Origin: Notolepis coatsorum | Lineage: Eukaryota > Chordata > Actinopteri > Aulopiformes > Paralepididae | DNA: 64,000 bases | Reading direction: 5' to 3' | Assembly (NCBI GenBank): GCA_963971535.1 | Contig: OZ020591.1 | Location: forward strand, 13,423,577 to 13,487,576 | Shown: positions 61,315 through 64,000 of the stretch, in pieces | Layout of the letters: each line of letters starts with the position of its first letter | How positions within the stretch are numbered: position 1 is the first letter of the stretch | Notes under the pieces: generated by a model | The model's database searches: none | What the model was told of the DNA's origin: nothing | The model's input: the letters and a program-made list of their open reading frames with translations, nothing else | Translations under genes and position numbers: made by a program

Positions 61315-62815
61315 TTTGATTGACAGTCGATTCGGCCAATTACGCCACACCGCTAGCACCCACCTCCTGCTGTCCTTACCACCAATCGGCAAGCGTTTAT
61401 ACATTTTTCTACTTCCGGGCATGCCGCCATTGTTCTGTTTGCGAGAGCAGAACACACTTAACGTAGCTACGTTAGCTGCCCGGCCCGCCGACCGGCGCTC
61501 CATGCATGACCAAATGAGACATAATGATTTTACTGCAACAAATGTTATAATAAAACAAAGCCTTTCTATACATTTGTCTGGTTGAAAACTTTATTAACAG
61601 ATTGCAGAATGTGTAGTTGGGTACGGAATGAGCAACGGAATGGAACCGAGCTATGAACGGACTAATGGAGTAATGCCTTGTTTACTGCTATCTTCGGGTA
61701 AATAATATGCTTGTTATTGAACGTGTAACACTTCATTTTAACAGCAGATACTTTCTTAAATGTCATCTTCCCGAGAGAGGGTGTTGACGGGGAGTTGTGT
61801 TATTAATAGCATTGAACAGCTAACCGAAAGCTAGCGTTAACTATTGTTAAAGGTTTAGCCATAACGTTACCTTGGCTAAAGTTGGGGCTATTCATAATGC
61901 AGCAATAATGGCTGCAGACCTGCAAGCAAAGTACAGCAAGTTGACAAAGGAGTATTCCAACGCAAATCACATTTTCACCAGTAACGTTAGTCTTGCATCT
62001 CCCGGTAGCTAATGAACGGACTCGGAGTAATGCCTTGCTGCTATGGGTAATAATAATATGCTGATGTTATTGTCCGTGTAACACTAACTATATAACGCTA
62101 ATGCCACAAAACGAATGCCTTGTTAATCATAAGTAGTTACTTTGATGCAGTAGCTTGTAGGGCTGGGCGATATGACGATATTATATAAATATCGGGTACA
62201 GTTCATTAACGATACACTTTTTTAACGTATCGTGGATATCGTGATGTTTTGCCCAAGAGGATTGTGTCGCGTCAATCTGGTCCACCCCGTTCAAACTTTT
62301 GAACAACGCCGCTCCCACACACACACTACTGCATCAAAGTTAGTTAGTACTTATGATTAACAAAGGCATTCGTTTTGTGGCATCAACATTATATAGTTAC
62401 ACGTTATATAGTTACACATCAGCGTATTTACCCAAACATAGCAACGTCCGATGACGACATAGATAGCAAGCGTTACTGTTCATATCTCAGTCCGTGCCGA
62501 GTTGTGCGTGTCCATTCTGCGGTCTGTTAATAAAGTTTTCAATCAGACAGATGTATGGAAAGGCTTTTATTATAACATTTGTTGCAGTAAAATCATTATG
62601 CCTCGTTGTCATGCTGCGGTGCGCTAGTAATCACTCGTCGGCTGCGGTGAGCTGTTGTTGTTGTCGTTGAGCTGAGCTCTCGTTAAAATCAAGGAGGGCA
62701 TTCAGGAAGTAAAAAAAGAATAGCGCTGCTTGCCGATTGGTGCTAAGAACAGCAGGGCGGGTACAATCGGTGTGACGTAATTGGCAGACTCGACTGTCAA
62801 TCAAAATTATTCTGT
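61310..62815. repeat. Large inverted repeat of the 8.0-kb-type element
   Basis: The plus arm (61310-61720 and 61990-62155) and minus arm (62325-62815) are homologous: TTTTGATTGACAGTCGA at 61315 pairs with TCGACTGTCAATCAAAA at 62790, and AAAACGAATGCCTTGTTAAT at 62108 with its complement at 62357. The left border of the nested hAT (62158) lies at the centre. The family is the same as the repeat inserted in the Tx1 LINE at 8003-8745. Confidence 0.75.
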
Positions 62816-62821
62816 TGCCGG

Positions 62822-63010
62822 CTGAATGATTGAATGAATGAACGTTATTAACGATTGCAGAATGGGTACAATACAGTACAGCTCAATACAACAACAGTGG
62901 ACTGACTGGAGGATGAAGACCAGAAAAAGACTTTCGGCTTTTTTACATAAGGGTCCTCCATTTTCAATTCATCAAAACATTTAGAGACATACAAATATAC
63001 AGTAGTTTCA
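62822..63010 (-). mobile_element. LINE-B 3' tail (diverged)
   Basis: (GAAT)n, GAACGTTATTAACGATTGCAG, GAAAAAGACTTTCGGC and GGGTCCTCCATTTTCAATTC. More diverged than the neighbouring tail. Confidence 0.75.
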
Positions 63011-63029
63011 TAAAAATGCTAAAATCCTA

Positions 63030-63170
63030 TTGATTGATTTAAAACTTTATTAACATATTGCAGAATGGGTACAGTACAGCTCAATACATACAATTGTTAA
63101 GGGGATGCAGACCAGCGAAAGACTTTCGTCTTGTTTACATCAGGGTCCCCCATTTTCAATTCATCATATT
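63030..63170 (-). mobile_element. LINE-B 3' tail
   Basis: TTGATTGATTTAAAACTTTATT, TTAAGGGGATGCAGACC and CATCAGGGTCCCCCATTTTC. Standard family sequence. Confidence 0.85.
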
Positions 63171-63449
63171 TCATATCTAAATCATATAATATCTCATTGC
63201 TAAATATATGCAATATATAATCTAATAATCCAATAATCTAAATCTAATATATAATATAAAAATGCTAAATGCATGGGTATTTTATTTTGTCTTTAATGTT
63301 AGCTTGCAAACTCAAATACTGTCTTGGTAAGCCTCATAATGAATTGTTTGGGGAAAAAAAGAAAAACATCGTGATGCGTATCGTGTATCGCCGAAAGGTC
63401 AGAAAATATCGTGATATCATATTTAGGCCATATCGCCCAGCCCTACTTG

Positions 63450-63588
63450 TAGCCACGCTTTGATTACGTCATCACAACAACATGTTGGGTAACGAACGTA
63501 ACCCTGTTCTTTGCCGAAAGCCGAAAGGGCCTTTTTTAACTACTTTCGGCCGATATGTTTCGGTGGCCGAATATTTGGTTCATCCCTA
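63450..63588. mobile_element. hAT right terminus
   Basis: Read inward on the minus strand: TAGGGATGAACCAAATATTC, then GGCCACCGAAACATATCGG and GCCCTTTCGGCTTTCGGC. A common fish hAT end. Its left partner is not evident in the window. Confidence 0.65.
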
Positions 63589-64000
63589 CTCAATTAGTAT
63601 CGACGTGGCACCTGTTAGACCCACGTTTGATATTCTGGAAACTTGTGAACGCTTTCTGTTAATCTGGTAAACTGTTGGTTGTATTGCGGAGCTAAATGCT
63701 AATGTGGCTAACTAACGGTAAACTTTTGTACATGAAATACAGCCCAAAAAACGTAAAAGACCCCGCTGAGAAACACTACAAATGTTTGCTTATTTTTTAA
63801 GTAATTACAAACGAAAAAAGTGACAATTGTTTAATTGACGGGAGAAAAGTAGCTAAAGTCCATATATTGTGATGGGACTGGAAGAAGCCTACACGCGGAA
63901 GATTCAAGAGGTTTATTATTTGTCACATACATACCAGGGCATACAGTGACATAACCGGATATGCCGCCTCCACATTGTGCAAGTGGAGAATTGTCCCTGT
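63589..64000. other. Non-coding stretch to the window end
   Basis: No gene supported. GGAAGAAGCCTACACG and GGATATGCCGCC...GTGCAAGTGGAGAAT (63890-63990) correspond to the sequence flanking the 5' end of LINE-B at 40788-40848, so this part is an interspersed repeat. Confidence 0.5.

Larger units (their letters stand above)
62158..63445. mobile_element. hAT element with TAGGGCTGGGCGATA ends
   Basis: The left end TAGGGCTGGGCGATATG at 62158 and right end CATATCGCCCAGCCCTA at 63429-63445 are inverted. CTTGTAG occurs at both borders (62154-62160, 63446-63452), so the target duplication is CTTGTAG or overlaps the terminal TAG. Subterminal ATATCG words are inverted too. The interior holds the minus arm of the inverted repeat and two LINE-B tails. 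Confidence 0.8.

Overview
The window reads as intergenic or intronic DNA of a teleost fish. The evidence is the repeat fauna: Tx1-, L2/jockey- and Rex1-type LINEs, BEL/Pao and Gypsy LTR retrotransposons, many hAT and TTAA-target (piggyBac/Kolobok-like) non-autonomous DNA transposons, tRNA-headed SINEs and long CA, GA, TA and TTA microsatellites. Nothing prokaryotic is visible. My family labels: LINE-A is an L2-like LINE on the minus strand; LINE-B is the most abundant LINE, an L2/jockey-like family whose 3' tail recurs about 16 times; LINE-C is Rex1-like; LINE-D is L2/CR1-like. All homology statements rest on recognising motifs by eye. No database was searched. || Layout. 0.7-2.4 kb: a TTAA-flanked element with a hAT nested in it. 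2.5-2.7 kb: a strong candidate host exon. 2.7-11.3 kb: LINE-A, broken by a 5 kb Tx1 LINE and two TTAA MITEs. 12-13.3 kb: a further TTAA MITE and tandem repeats. 13.4-20.8 kb: a decayed BEL/Pao element (BEL1) broken by a Rex1-like LINE, a LINE-B tail and a solo-LTR-like block. 20.8-27.2 kb: minisatellites, a near-perfect 457-bp tandem duplication, a hAT transposase relic and an 850-bp GATATC minisatellite. 27.3-34.4 kb: a nearly intact young BEL/Pao element (BEL2). 34.5-40.8 kb: the longest LINE-B copy, split by a pol-less LTR element. 40.8-42.1 kb: an inverted array of 60-bp repeats around a U6 snRNA-like sequence. 42-50.5 kb: SINEs, hairpins and LINE fragments. 50.6-51.0 kb: two further candidate host exons and a poly(A) signal. 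51-58 kb: LINE-B tail and a Gypsy element with 152-bp LTRs inside GA/C-rich repeats. 58-64 kb: several hAT elements and LINE-B tails. || Host gene. Three short open segments on the + strand (2538-2667, about 50600-50700, 50852-50992) have splice signals and compatible reading phases. The last one ends in a stop followed by AATAAA. If they are exons of one gene, about 48 kb of this window is a single intron filled by nested transposons. The protein is not recognised. || The retrotransposon proteins would work within their own copy-and-paste cycles (Gag assembly, protease, reverse transcriptase/RNase H, integrase or endonuclease). Only BEL2 and the Tx1 RT region have long uninterrupted frames. 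BEL2 carries an in-frame TGA and an Asp-to-Asn change at the first catalytic position of its integrase.
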